DNA of 21,720 bases from JACDAN01 sp035535195 (lineage in GTDB: Bacteria; Actinomycetota; Thermoleophilia; Gaiellales; Gaiellaceae), in the NCBI GenBank assembly GCA_035535195.1, contig DATLQK010000030.1, forward strand, positions 1-21,720, written 5' to 3'. Shown here one piece after another: positions 14,388 to 20,992 of the stretch. The stretch's first letter is position 1. Every line of letters starts with the position of its first letter. The notes beneath the pieces were generated by a model. It searched no databases. It had not been told where the DNA came from and worked only from the letters and a program-made list of their open reading frames with translations. The position numbers were made by a program, and so were the translations under genes.

Positions 14388-14665
14388 GCCGGCGGCACCT
14401 TGAAGAAGTTGCCCTCGCGATCCGGCGCGTTCGCCAGCGCTTCCTCGACCGGCAGCGACGGGCGCGGCTCGTCGTCGGCCCAGACGTTGACGAGGTCGAG
14501 CGGGTGCGCCGTCGGCTCGACGTCGGAGAGGTCGAGCTCGGAGACCTTGTCGACCGCGTCCAGGATCGCGCTCAGCTGCTCGGTAAAGCGCTCGACCTCC
14601 TGGTCGGTCAGCTCGAGCCGCGCCAGCCGCGCGACGTGCAGCACCTCATCTCGCGTGATCGCCAT
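14384..14665 (-). CDS. gatC: Asp-tRNA(Asn)/Glu-tRNA(Gln) amidotransferase subunit C
   Basis: 93 residues, normal length. GatC wraps around and stabilises GatA and joins it to GatB. Typical pattern: ITRDEVLHVARLARLELTD at 3-21, FTEQLSAILDAVDKVSELD, VEPTAHPLDLVNVWADDEP (the PT.HP...N..R.D region) and a C-terminal NAPDREGNFFKVPPA. ATG 14665 has a strong SD, GGGAGG, 9 bases upstream. First gene of gatCAB. A strong intrinsic terminator belonging to the upstream cold-shock gene ends only about 15 bases before this start, so its transcription needs either readthrough or a promoter embedded in the terminator region. Confidence 0.96.
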   Translation of the reverse strand: MAITRDEVLHVARLARLELTDQEVERFTEQLSAILDAVDKVSELDLSDVEPTAHPLDLVNVWADDEPRPSLPVEEALANAPDREGNFFKVPPA

Positions 14666-14680
14666 GGAAAAGATCCTCCC

Positions 14681-14710
14681 AAAACGAAACGCGGGCCTTG
14701 CGGCCCGCGT
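14681..14710 (-). terminator. Intrinsic terminator after the cold-shock gene, directly before gatC
   Basis: On the minus strand ACGCGGGCC-GCAA-GGCCCGCGT (nine perfect pairs, tetraloop) is followed by TTCGTTTT. It lies 23 bases after the cold-shock stop and its T tract abuts the gatC SD. Strong stem and T-rich tail make this the clearest terminator in the window. Confidence 0.85.
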
Positions 14711-14733
14711 CTCGATTCGAAGCTTGTCGGGCC

Positions 14734-14934
14734 TTAGACCGGCTGGACGTTCGAGGCCTGCAGGCCCTTATCGCCCTGCACGACCTCGAACTGCACCCGC
14801 TGACCCTCGGTCAGCGAGCGGTAGCCCTCCGACTGGATCGCGGTGTGATGGACGAAGACGTCGTCGCCGTCCTCACGCTCGATGAATCCGTAGCCCTTCT
14901 CGTTCGAAAACCACTTCACGGTGCCCTCAGGCAA
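14734..14934 (-). CDS. Cold-shock domain protein (CspA family)
   Basis: 66 residues, a single cold-shock domain: PEGTVKWFSNEKGYGFIERE, with RNP1 (KGYGFI) and RNP2 (DVFVHHTAI), then YRSLTEGQRVQFEVVQGDKGLQASNV. These small OB-fold proteins bind single-stranded RNA and DNA; known members act as RNA chaperones and transcription antiterminators. I set the start at TTG 14934 because a perfect SD, AAGGAGG (14940-14946), lies 5 bases upstream and the family starts just before GTVKWF. A longer frame from TTG 14949 would place the SD inside the gene. Own terminator at 14681-14710. Lies 73 bases after folD. Confidence 0.95.
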   Translation of the reverse strand: MPEGTVKWFSNEKGYGFIEREDGDDVFVHHTAIQSEGYRSLTEGQRVQFEVVQGDKGLQASNVQPV

Positions 14935-15007
14935 TCGTTCCTCCTTCAAACAACGAACGACGGCCCGGGCACCGAGCCGCCGAACAACTTCACTAACGGG
15001 CGGGACC

Positions 15008-15841
15008 TTAGCAGCGTCTGGCGCGGGCGGCCTTGACCGTGTTCCGGAGCAGCGACGCGATCGTCATCGGACCGACGCCGCCCGGAACCGGCGTGATCAG
15101 GCCGGCGCGCTCGGCGACCGCGGGATCCACGTCGCCGCGAAGGCCTTCGTCGGTGCGGTTCATCCCGACGTCGACGACGGTCGCGCCCTCCTTGACCATC
15201 TCCGGGCTGATCAACCCGGCCTCGCCGACGGCGACGACGAGAACGTCGGCCTGTCGGGTCTCCGCCGCCAGGTCGGCGGTGCGGGAGTGGCAGATCGTGA
15301 CGGTGGCATTTCGAGCCAGGAGCAGGAGCGCGACGGGTTTCCCGACGATGTTGCTGCGCCCGACCACCACGGCGTGCGCGCCCTCCAGTGGGACGCCGTA
15401 TTCGTCGAGCAGCGTGATGATCCCGGTTGGCGTCCCGGCCACCAGGCCGTCGAGGCCGAGCCAGAGCCGGCCTGCGTTCAGCGGGTGGAAGCCGTCGACA
15501 TCCTTCGCGGGGTCGACCGCCTCGATCGCCCGCTGCTCGTCGATCTGGTCCGGGAGCGGGAGCTGGAGGAGGATCCCGTCGACCTTGTCGTCAGCGTTCA
15601 GCTGCGTGATCAGGTCGAGGAGCTCCTCCTCGGTCGTCTCCTCCGCGAGGCGGTAGTCGCGCGCAAGGATCCCGACCTCCTTCGCCGCCTCCTGCTTGCG
15701 GCGGATGTAGATCTCGGAGGCCGGGTCGTCGCCGACGAGGATCGTCGTCAGCCCGACCTCGCCGAGCTGCTCGACCTCCTCGGCGACCTCGCGGCGGATC
15801 CGCTCAGCGAGCGCCTTTCCGTCCATCAGCTGGGCGGGCAT
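15008..15841 (-). CDS. folD: Bifunctional methylene-THF dehydrogenase / methenyl-THF cyclohydrolase
   Basis: 277 residues, normal FolD length. It interconverts 5,10-methylene- and 10-formyl-tetrahydrofolate with NADP, linking serine-derived one-carbon units to purine and formyl-Met synthesis. Motifs: SEIYIRRKQEAAKEVGI at 42-58 with Tyr45 and catalytic Lys49, GILLQLPLP, DVDGFHPLN, VVVGRSNIVGKPVALLLL (Rossmann loop, 158-175), CHSRT and PVPGGVGPMT at 251-260. A departure from the common pattern is AGTPTGI where most FolDs have PCTPxGI, so the Pro-Cys pair is missing while the TP.G core stays. Start ATG 15841 lies within 5-30 bases of the divergent HMG-CoA reductase start. Confidence 0.96.
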   Translation of the reverse strand: MPAQLMDGKALAERIRREVAEEVEQLGEVGLTTILVGDDPASEIYIRRKQEAAKEVGILARDYRLAEETTEEELLDLITQLNADDKVDGILLQLPLPDQIDEQRAIEAVDPAKDVDGFHPLNAGRLWLGLDGLVAGTPTGIITLLDEYGVPLEGAHAVVVGRSNIVGKPVALLLLARNATVTICHSRTADLAAETRQADVLVVAVGEAGLISPEMVKEGATVVDVGMNRTDEGLRGDVDPAVAERAGLITPVPGGVGPMTIASLLRNTVKAARARRC

Positions 15842-15858
15842 GGACGGTGACAGTACTT

Positions 15859-17088
15859 ATGGTTCCGGCCATGGAGCTCCGGCGCTGGCCGCGGAAGAAC
15901 GACGAGCGTTCGATCAAGGCGCGCCAGGAGGCGCTCGACGGGCGCCTCGACCGGGAGGTCTTCGGCGACGACCTCACGCCCTGGGCGAAGGCGCAGGAGG
16001 CGCTGACGGGGCTGACCGTGATCCCGACGGCCGTGATTGGCCCGCTGACGATCTCGCTCGGCGACTACGAGCTCGAGGAGCCGGAGGGGACGCTCGTCGA
16101 GCGCGGGCGGTCGACGGATGAGGTCTTCGTGCCGCTCGCCCATACCGAGGGCTCGATGTCGGACTCGCTCTACCGTGGCGCCCGGGCGGCGACGGAGTCG
16201 GGCGGCTTCCGCACTGAGGTGCTGCGCGACCGGATCACGCGCGCGTCCTGCTTCATCTGCCGCTCGGCCGCGGAGGCCGCCGGGCTGGCGCGTTGGATCG
16301 AGGACCAGGCGCCCGCGACGCGGCGGTGGCTGGCGGAGAAGGACGAGTCCTGGGTGTCCCGGTTCGCGAAGCTCCGCGAGGTCGAGACGCACGTCGTCGG
16401 GCCGATGTGCCACGTGATGTGGGCGTTCACGACCGGGGACGCCGTCGGCGCGAACATGATGACCCGGAACGCCTACGCGCTGAACATGGGGTTCGTGATG
16501 GAGCACGCGCCGGTCAAGCCGGAGCGGGCCATGCTCGAGGGGAACATGGGCGGCGACAAGAAGCTCTCCCACCGCTACTTCGAGCGCGGCGGGCACGGCA
16601 AGACGGTGATCGCCGAGACGACGCTGACCGAGGACGCGGTGCGGCGGGTCCTGCGGACGACCGTCGAGGACCTGTTGGAGCTCTCGTGGGCGGGGACGCA
16701 TGGAGCCGTCGCCTCGGGGATGTTGGGCGTCGCGTTCACGCCGGCGACGGCGATCGCCGCGATCTTCGCGGCGACCGGCCAGGACCTCGGCATGGTCGGG
16801 ACGAGCTCGATGGCGCAGGGGACCGGCCGGAAGGTCGAGGGCGGGCTCAACGCCGCGATCCGCCTCCCGGGGCTCGAGGTCGCCACGGTGGGCGGCGGGA
16901 CCACCCTGCCTTACGCGCGCTCCTGGCTCTCGTTGATGGACTGCGCCGGCCCGGGGAAGGTCTACCGCTTCGCGCAGATCGTGGCCGCGGCGACGCTGGC
17001 GTTGGAGATCTCGGCGTCGGCGGCCATGGCCACTTCGGGCTCGGAGAACTTCTTCAAGGCGCACTTCGAACGCGGCGGTCTCCGCTGA
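15859..17088 (+). CDS. Hydroxymethylglutaryl-CoA reductase, class I-like
   Basis: 409 residues from ATG 15859. Reduces HMG-CoA to mevalonate in class I enzymes (NADPH). Visible class I-like blocks: AVIGPLTISLGDY, PLAHTEGSMSDSLYRG (catalytic Glu), TTGDAVGANMMTRNA (cofactor loop), MGGDKKLSHR (catalytic Lys), FAATGQDLGMVGTSS (catalytic Asp), VATVGGGTTLPYARSW, and a C-terminal FFKAHFERGG whose His fits the class I proton donor (KSHM). All four catalytic positions seem present. Three starts are possible (GTG 15847, ATG 15859, ATG 15871); none has an SD, so the message may be leaderless. Other mevalonate-pathway genes are not in the window, so its pathway role (isoprenoids, or something else) is open. 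Confidence 0.9.
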   Translation: MVPAMELRRWPRKNDERSIKARQEALDGRLDREVFGDDLTPWAKAQEALTGLTVIPTAVIGPLTISLGDYELEEPEGTLVERGRSTDEVFVPLAHTEGSMSDSLYRGARAATESGGFRTEVLRDRITRASCFICRSAAEAAGLARWIEDQAPATRRWLAEKDESWVSRFAKLREVETHVVGPMCHVMWAFTTGDAVGANMMTRNAYALNMGFVMEHAPVKPERAMLEGNMGGDKKLSHRYFERGGHGKTVIAETTLTEDAVRRVLRTTVEDLLELSWAGTHGAVASGMLGVAFTPATAIAAIFAATGQDLGMVGTSSMAQGTGRKVEGGLNAAIRLPGLEVATVGGGTTLPYARSWLSLMDCAGPGKVYRFAQIVAAATLALEISASAAMATSGSENFFKAHFERGGLR

Positions 17089-17091
17089 ACC

Positions 17092-17104
17092 GGGACCAGG
17101 TCCC
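17092..17104. repeat. Palindrome copy 1 (GGACCAGGTCC core), just after the HMG-CoA reductase stop
   Basis: GGGACC-A-GGTCCC, flanked by C and G to give 7-base arms at 17091-17105, begins 3 bases after the reductase stop. The same 11-base core recurs at 17169-17179. As RNA it would be a compact hairpin, but there is no T tract, so it is a weak terminator at best; as DNA it is a good dyad. Confidence 0.6.
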
Positions 17105-17168
17105 GTTAAGAAGCACCGGGGCCGTCCCGCATTTCTCCACGAGCCGCCGTCGTGCCGGACCGTTTACA

Positions 17169-17179
17169 GGACCAGGTCC
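17169..17179. promoter_or_regulatory. Palindrome copy 2 (GGACCAGGTCC), 12 bases before the thioesterase start
   Basis: Exact second copy of the 11-base core at 17093-17103, start-to-start spacing 76 bases. It sits where a repressor would block the thioesterase message or its ribosome site. Two copies in one 103-base gap point to an operator pair or a paired RNA structure. Confidence 0.45.
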
Positions 17180-17191
17180 GGCTCCAAAAGC

Positions 17192-17659
17192 GTGAACATT
17201 CCTCCACACCACGATCCGGCCTGCTGGGGATGTGGCGACAACCCCACGGGAATCCGGCTGCCGACTCCCGACCGCGAGGGACTGACCGAGTACGAGGCGA
17301 CGTTCTCGTTTCGCGACGAGCACCAGGCCGGCCCCGGCTTCGCGCACGGAGGCCTCGTCGCGGCGGCGCTGGACGAGGCCTGCGGCCTGCTCGCGACCTG
17401 GTACCGGTTCCCCTCCGTCACCGCTCGCTTCGCGATCCGCTACCGCCGGCCGGTGCACATCAACCGGCCGCTGGCGGTCTCGGCCCGCCTCCGGGAGGAC
17501 ACCGGCCGCCGGATCGAGATCGGGGGCGAGCTGCGCGACGACACGAAGCTGCTCGCCACCGCGAGCGGATCGTTCGTCCACGTCTCGCTCGAACATTTCC
17601 TCGCCACGCCAGAAGGCCGCGCGGCCGGCGAGGCCTGGGCCGAGCGCCTCGGGCGCTAA
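17192..17659 (+). CDS. PaaI/YbaW-type hotdog-fold thioesterase
   Basis: 155 residues, single hotdog domain. The N-terminus (HHDPACWGCGDNPTGIRL) has the CxxCG...G pattern seen in a PaaI-like subgroup. The core FRDEHQAGPGFAHGGLVAAALDEACGLLA at about 40-68 holds the HGG motif and the Asp/Glu at the helix (ALDEA) used in catalysis. Strands follow (FAIRYRRPVHINRPLAVSARL) and end at ATASGSFVHVS. Members cleave acyl-CoA esters; the substrate is unknown. GTG 17192 is used; a strong SD is lacking. It follows the HMG-CoA reductase by 103 bases with a palindrome at each end of the gap, so a shared acyl-CoA theme is possible but not shown. Confidence 0.88.
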   Translation: MNIPPHHDPACWGCGDNPTGIRLPTPDREGLTEYEATFSFRDEHQAGPGFAHGGLVAAALDEACGLLATWYRFPSVTARFAIRYRRPVHINRPLAVSARLREDTGRRIEIGGELRDDTKLLATASGSFVHVSLEHFLATPEGRAAGEAWAERLGR

Positions 17660-17680
17660 TCCCCGAACGGGCGGCTCGGC

Positions 17681-17709
17681 TTGACGCTCATCCGACCGGG
17701 CTCTACCCT
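17681..17709 (+). promoter_or_regulatory. Sigma-70 type promoter for rsgA
   Basis: TTGACG (17681-17686), spacer of exactly 17 bases, TACCCT (17704-17709); transcription should begin near 17716. This is the best promoter match in the window. It lies 21 bases after the thioesterase stop and about 150 bases before the chosen rsgA start. Confidence 0.68.
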
Positions 17710-17712
17710 GCG

Positions 17713-17743
17713 TCGCGGGTGCCGAAGCACCCCGAGCCCGCGA
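17713..17743 (+). promoter_or_regulatory. Hairpin at the 5' end of the rsgA leader
   Basis: TCGCGGG (17713-17719) pairs perfectly with CCCGCGA (17737-17743). Inside, TGC-CGAA-GCA forms a short inner stem and CCCCGAG bulges on the 3' side. It falls at the predicted 5' end of the message and is followed at once by an SD (GGGAGG, 17748-17753) for the short reading frame at 17758. Confidence 0.5.
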
Positions 17744-17757
17744 GGAAGGGAGGCGTC

Positions 17758-17811
17758 TTGAAAACAGAGCTTGACCGCCTTACGCCTCGCAGGGCGCTGC
17801 GCACCAACTAG
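17758..17811 (+). CDS. Possible 17-codon leader peptide upstream of rsgA
   Basis: TTG 17758 with SD GGGAGG four bases upstream opens a 17-residue frame, MKTELDRLTPRRALRTN, closed by TAG at 17811. It lies between the rsgA promoter and rsgA. No codon run points to a classical amino-acid attenuator, though five Arg/Lys and three Leu are present. The sequence CCTCGCAGG occurs in it (17785-17793) and again 60 bases on, just before the rsgA SD. It may be a regulatory uORF or chance. Confidence 0.35.
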   Translation: MKTELDRLTPRRALRTN

Positions 17812-17865
17812 TCGCTTCGTCCTGTGAGACGCATCTTCAACGTCCCTCGCAGGAAAGGAGCCAGC

Positions 17866-18924
17866 TTGCAGTTCCCCAATCTCGAGCGCGTCGGCTGGAA
17901 CGACGACGTGGCTCGGAGCTACGACGAGCACACCGCCGCCGGCCTCGAGCCGGGGCGCGTCAGCGTGCAGCATCGAGGCGCCTGGGAGGTCGCCACCGAG
18001 ACGGGTGAGCGAACGACCGAGATCACCGGCCGGCTACGCCACGACGCCGCGCCCGGCGAGCTCCCCGTCGTCGGCGACTGGGTCGCCCTGCGCGACGGAC
18101 TGATCGAGGTCGTCCTCCCACGGACGAGCAAGTTCTCCCGGAAGACCCCGTGGACCGCGGTCGCGGAGCAGGTGCTCGTTGCAAACGTGGACGTCGCCTT
18201 CCTCGTCATGGGTCTGGACGAGCGCGACTTCAACGTGCGACGGCTCGAGCGTTACCTCACGACCGCCTGGGAGGGCGGCGCTGTCCCCGTGATCGTGCTG
18301 AACAAGCTCGACCTCGCAGCCGACCTCGAAGCGCAGCTCGCGGAGACCGAGACCGTTGCGTTCGGTGTGCCGATCCACGCGGTCAGCGCGCGGTCCGGCG
18401 AGGGGGTCGACGAGCTCCGCCGGCACCTCGCCGGGGGTCGGACCGTCGTCCTGCTCGGATCCTCGGGCGTCGGGAAGTCGTCGATCATCAACCGGCTCCT
18501 GGGTGAGGAGCGCTTCCCCACCGGCGATCTCCGCTCCGATGGCCGCGGCCGTCATACGACGAGCCACCGCGAGCTCGTGCCGGTGGAGACGGGCGGCGTG
18601 ATCATCGACACGCCCGGGCTTCGCGAGCTCCAGCTCTGGGATGCGGACGAGGGCCTCGACAAGGCCTTCGCCGACATCGCCGACCTGATCGCGCAGTGCC
18701 GCTTCTCCAACTGCGCGCACGACACGGAGCCGGGCTGCGCGATCAAGGAGGCGCTCGCCGACGGCTCGCTGCCCGTGGACCGGTGGGAGAGCTACCTCAA
18801 GCTGCAGCGCGAGCTGGAGCGCCTCGAGCGCAAGCTCGACCCGAAGCTCCAGTCAGAGGAGCGGAAACGCTGGGTGGCTGTGACGAAGGCGCACCGGAAG
18901 CGCCGGAAGATCCTCGGCCACTAG
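17866..18924 (+). CDS. rsgA: Ribosome small-subunit assembly GTPase RsgA (YjeQ)
   Basis: 352 residues. A circularly permuted GTPase that checks late 30S maturation. Domains: OB-fold at about 30-90 (GRVSVQHRGAWEVATE...GDWVALRDG), then the permuted G motifs: VIVLNKLDL (G4), HAVSARSGEGVDEL (G5), VLLGSSGVGKSSIINRLLG (G1), GRGRHTTSHRELV (G2), IIDTPGLRELQLW (G3), followed by the zinc finger CRFSNCAHDTEPGC and a C-terminal basic helix. Start TTG 17866 is chosen because AAAGGAG lies 5 bases upstream and the family begins near this point (LERVGWND). The longer frame from GTG 17824 lacks an SD and would contain this one. Ends 2 bases from the convergent membrane-protein gene. Confidence 0.95.
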   Translation: MQFPNLERVGWNDDVARSYDEHTAAGLEPGRVSVQHRGAWEVATETGERTTEITGRLRHDAAPGELPVVGDWVALRDGLIEVVLPRTSKFSRKTPWTAVAEQVLVANVDVAFLVMGLDERDFNVRRLERYLTTAWEGGAVPVIVLNKLDLAADLEAQLAETETVAFGVPIHAVSARSGEGVDELRRHLAGGRTVVLLGSSGVGKSSIINRLLGEERFPTGDLRSDGRGRHTTSHRELVPVETGGVIIDTPGLRELQLWDADEGLDKAFADIADLIAQCRFSNCAHDTEPGCAIKEALADGSLPVDRWESYLKLQRELERLERKLDPKLQSEERKRWVAVTKAHRKRRKILGH

Positions 18925-18926
18925 CC

Positions 18927-19745
18927 TCAGGTGGCGAGGGCGATCCCGATCAGGATCGGGATGATGATCCAGGCACCCAACGTCAGGGCGAGCGAGACGA
19001 CCACGAGCGTCCGCGTCTGATCCTTCGGCGGGTTGCCGCACCATCCGACGGCGTCCCACAGCGTCTTCGCCGGCCCTGCCGTCGCCAGCCGGATACGCCG
19101 CGAGGCCAGAGCGGCGCCGCGCAGGATGAACCACGACGCGACGAGTGCGACGAGCACGCCGGCGACCGCGAACGCCGTCGCCCACGCAGTCGATCCCAGG
19201 AGCCCGTTCGCACGGCCGAGCGCTGCGACGACGGGAATCAGCGCGCCGCCGATCAGGAAGGTCGGGACCGCTAGCTCCTTCGTCTTGAGCGCCTCGACCA
19301 TCTGCTCGGCGTCGGTGCGCGCGCGGGTGAGCGCGAGGCGCTCTCGCGTCCCGATCGGCGACTGGATCTCCCGCATGACGTAGAGGTTCCGGATCTGCCG
19401 GACGAGGTTCCTGCTGTGGGAGACGACGAGGTACCGCGCCACGAGCCTCACGCCCCACTGGACGACGATGCGCAGCGGCCCGAGGTGCTGCCCCGCCCGC
19501 GTGCCGTGGTAGCCGTGGCGGGCAAGCGACTCGAGCGCCTCTGCCATGTTCCGGTGCGCCTGGGGAAAGAGCTCGACATGCGCCAACGGACGCGTCCGCG
19601 AGATCTCGTAGAGCATCTCCCGCTCACGCGGGCTCGTGACCTCGATCGAGTCGAGGAACCTCGCGATCTCGGCGTCGTCGCCCGAGAGCAGCTTCAGCCG
19701 CTCCAGTGGGTTGTCCTGTGGCGTCTGCGATGCCTCGGTCGCCAT
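18927..19745 (-). CDS. Membrane protein of unknown function, 272 residues
   Basis: I do not recognise a characterised family. Residues 1-160 are largely soluble and helical (LERLKLLSGDDAEIARFLDSI, SPREREMLYEISRTRPLAHVELFPQAHRNMAEALESLARHG), with an amphipathic segment at 91-107 (LRIVVQWGVRLVARYLVV). Then come three membrane helices: AVPTFLIGGALIPVVAAL, WATAFAVAGVLVALVASWFIL and VVVSLALTLGAWIIIPILIGI at the C-terminus. The N-terminal part resembles a cytoplasmic docking or sensor module. Start ATG 19745, first in-frame Met; no neighbours on the same strand. It diverges from the broken LigD-type gene with only 17 bases between, so its promoter would lie inside that remnant. Confidence 0.8.
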   Translation of the reverse strand: MATEASQTPQDNPLERLKLLSGDDAEIARFLDSIEVTSPREREMLYEISRTRPLAHVELFPQAHRNMAEALESLARHGYHGTRAGQHLGPLRIVVQWGVRLVARYLVVSHSRNLVRQIRNLYVMREIQSPIGTRERLALTRARTDAEQMVEALKTKELAVPTFLIGGALIPVVAALGRANGLLGSTAWATAFAVAGVLVALVASWFILRGAALASRRIRLATAGPAKTLWDAVGWCGNPPKDQTRTLVVVSLALTLGAWIIIPILIGIALAT

Positions 19746-19762
19746 GCCCCGATCCTAAGGCC

Positions 19763-20530
19763 GTGATCGAGGTCCACCACCCTGACCAGCTGTGGTGGCC
19801 GGAAGCCGGTCTCCGCAAGCGCGACGCGATCGACTACTACCGGGCGATCGCGCCCACGCTGCTCCCCCACCTCCGGGACCGGCCGCTGATCCTGAAGCGG
19901 CACTACAACGGGCCGCGCAGGTCCTCGCGGACTCGGTCGAGGCGCTCCTCTGGCTCGTCGACTGGGGCTGCATCGACTTCCACGTCTGGACCTCTCGGAT
20001 CGACCGCCCCGACCGCCCCGACTATCAGCTGTTCGACCTCGACCCGGCCGGTGTCGGCTTCGCCGAGGTCGCCGAGGCCGCAGGTCTCCTGCGGGAGGCG
20101 CTCGAGGCGCTCGGACTTCGGGGCGAAGACGACGGGCGGCGAGGGCGTCCACGTCCTTGTGCCGATCGAGCGCCGCCACTCGTACGACGAGGTGCGTGAG
20201 TTCATCCGGATGGTTGCCGGTGCGCTCGTCCGCGCCTCCGGGGGCCTCGTCACGGGCGAGCGCTCGCCCTCGAGACGACACGGCGTCTACGTGGACACGA
20301 AGATGAACGGTCACGGGCAGCAGGTCGTGGCGCCGTACTCCGTGCGCCCCCTGCCGGGGGCGCCTGTGGCCACACCGGTCGCGTGGGAGGAGCTCGAGCG
20401 CCTCGACCCGCGGGAGCTCACGATCCGGAGCATCCCGGAGCGCGTGATCCCGCTGGGCGACCTTCTCGCCGACGCGCCGGGCGGCCAACGCCTGCGATTC
20501 GGTCGAACACGCTTCGCGGGTGAGCGCACG
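19763..20530 (+). pseudogene. Broken LigD-type polymerase/primase gene (NHEJ)
   Basis: Three pieces of one LigD polymerase domain lie in order but in two frames. Piece 1, 19763-19918: VIEVHHPDQLWWPEAGLRKR to LKRHYNGPR. Piece 2, about 19918-20120, other frame: LADSVEALLWLVDWGCIDFHV to QLFDLDPAGVGF, which holds the metal-binding DxD. Piece 3, about 20121-20525, back in the first frame: AKTTGGEGVHVLVP to HGVYVDTKMNGHGQQVVAPY, which holds the third metal Asp. Against Mycobacterium LigD, about 38 residues (the FFEK... region) are missing at the first join, so that frame change is a deletion of roughly 115 bases; the second looks like a single-base change. The domain's end fades near 20525. The intact family fills and extends DNA ends in Ku-dependent end joining. 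Confidence 0.85.
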
Positions 20531-20646
20531 CAACAGACCCAGACTGCAGCCATTACAGCTACTGCCGAACCCGCTTTTTTTGAGTCCGCCGCTACGCCCC
20601 GCGCAGGTGTAGAAAAATCCCTCCCCGGCTTCTGCGATTCCCGCGG

Positions 20647-20970
20647 ATGTTTAGCGATCCTTTAGCGATGGAGAAAGGTCGCGACCCGTTAGCACGTCGC
20701 CTCCTATTCGTCGGGCTGGGCGTGCTAGCGCTCTGGACCCTCTGGGCCATCGTCTATGAGACGACTGGGCTCCCTGGGGTGAGCTACCTCATCTTCGGAT
20801 TTGTCTCTGTGCCGACCGGCTTGATACTTCTCCTCGCAAGCGGAATTGCCTATCGGCGGGCGAGCGTCCACGGTTTCCGGAAGACCGACGCGCTGGGAGC
20901 AATCCTTGTCAGCGTCGTGATCGGCGTCTTGCCTTGGATCATGCTGCTGAATTTCGCGGACTACTCCTAG
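20647..20970 (+). CDS. Small three-helix membrane protein, unknown function
   Basis: 107 residues from ATG 20647, or 100 from ATG 20668. Three hydrophobic segments: LLFVGLGVLALWTLWAIVY, GVSYLIFGFVSVPTGLILLLAS and GAILVSVVIGVLPWIMLLNF, with a basic loop (YRRASVHGFRKTD) between the second and third. No family recognised. GC is visibly lower than in the rest of the window and codons such as TTA, ATA and GCA appear, unlike its neighbours. Neither start has an SD; the two lie within a tandem TTTAGCGAT repeat. It sits between the polymerase remnant and the ligase-domain remnant, so it may be a later insertion in a decaying locus, or itself non-functional. Confidence 0.55.
   Translation: MFSDPLAMEKGRDPLARRLLFVGLGVLALWTLWAIVYETTGLPGVSYLIFGFVSVPTGLILLLASGIAYRRASVHGFRKTDALGAILVSVVIGVLPWIMLLNFADYS
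20650..20669. repeat. Tandem 9-base repeat at the start of the small membrane gene
   Basis: TTTAGCGAT at 20650-20658 and again at 20661-20669, 11 bases apart. It spans the two alternative ATG codons. A two-copy short repeat like this could mark an insertion or slippage junction. Confidence 0.5.
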
Positions 20971-20992
20971 AGCTCACGATCGCCGGATGCCG

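Noticed and set aside
14934..14949. Earlier TTG start (14949) for the cold-shock protein
   Set aside because: It would put the perfect SD AAGGAGG inside the coding region and add five residues not typical of the family; TTG 14934 has ideal SD spacing.
17824..17865. GTG 17824 as the rsgA start
   Set aside because: No SD; the AAAGGAG at 17854-17860 is placed for TTG 17866, and the extra 14 residues are Arg-rich and unlike the family start.
19694..20533. Minus-strand 279-residue frame over the LigD-type remnant
   Set aside because: No recognisable domain; it is the shadow of the polymerase pieces, which show clear family motifs on the plus strand.
20560..20585. T-run (seven T) as an intrinsic terminator after the polymerase remnant
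   Set aside because: There is no GC-rich stem just upstream on the plus strand, nor one on the minus strand that would use it.
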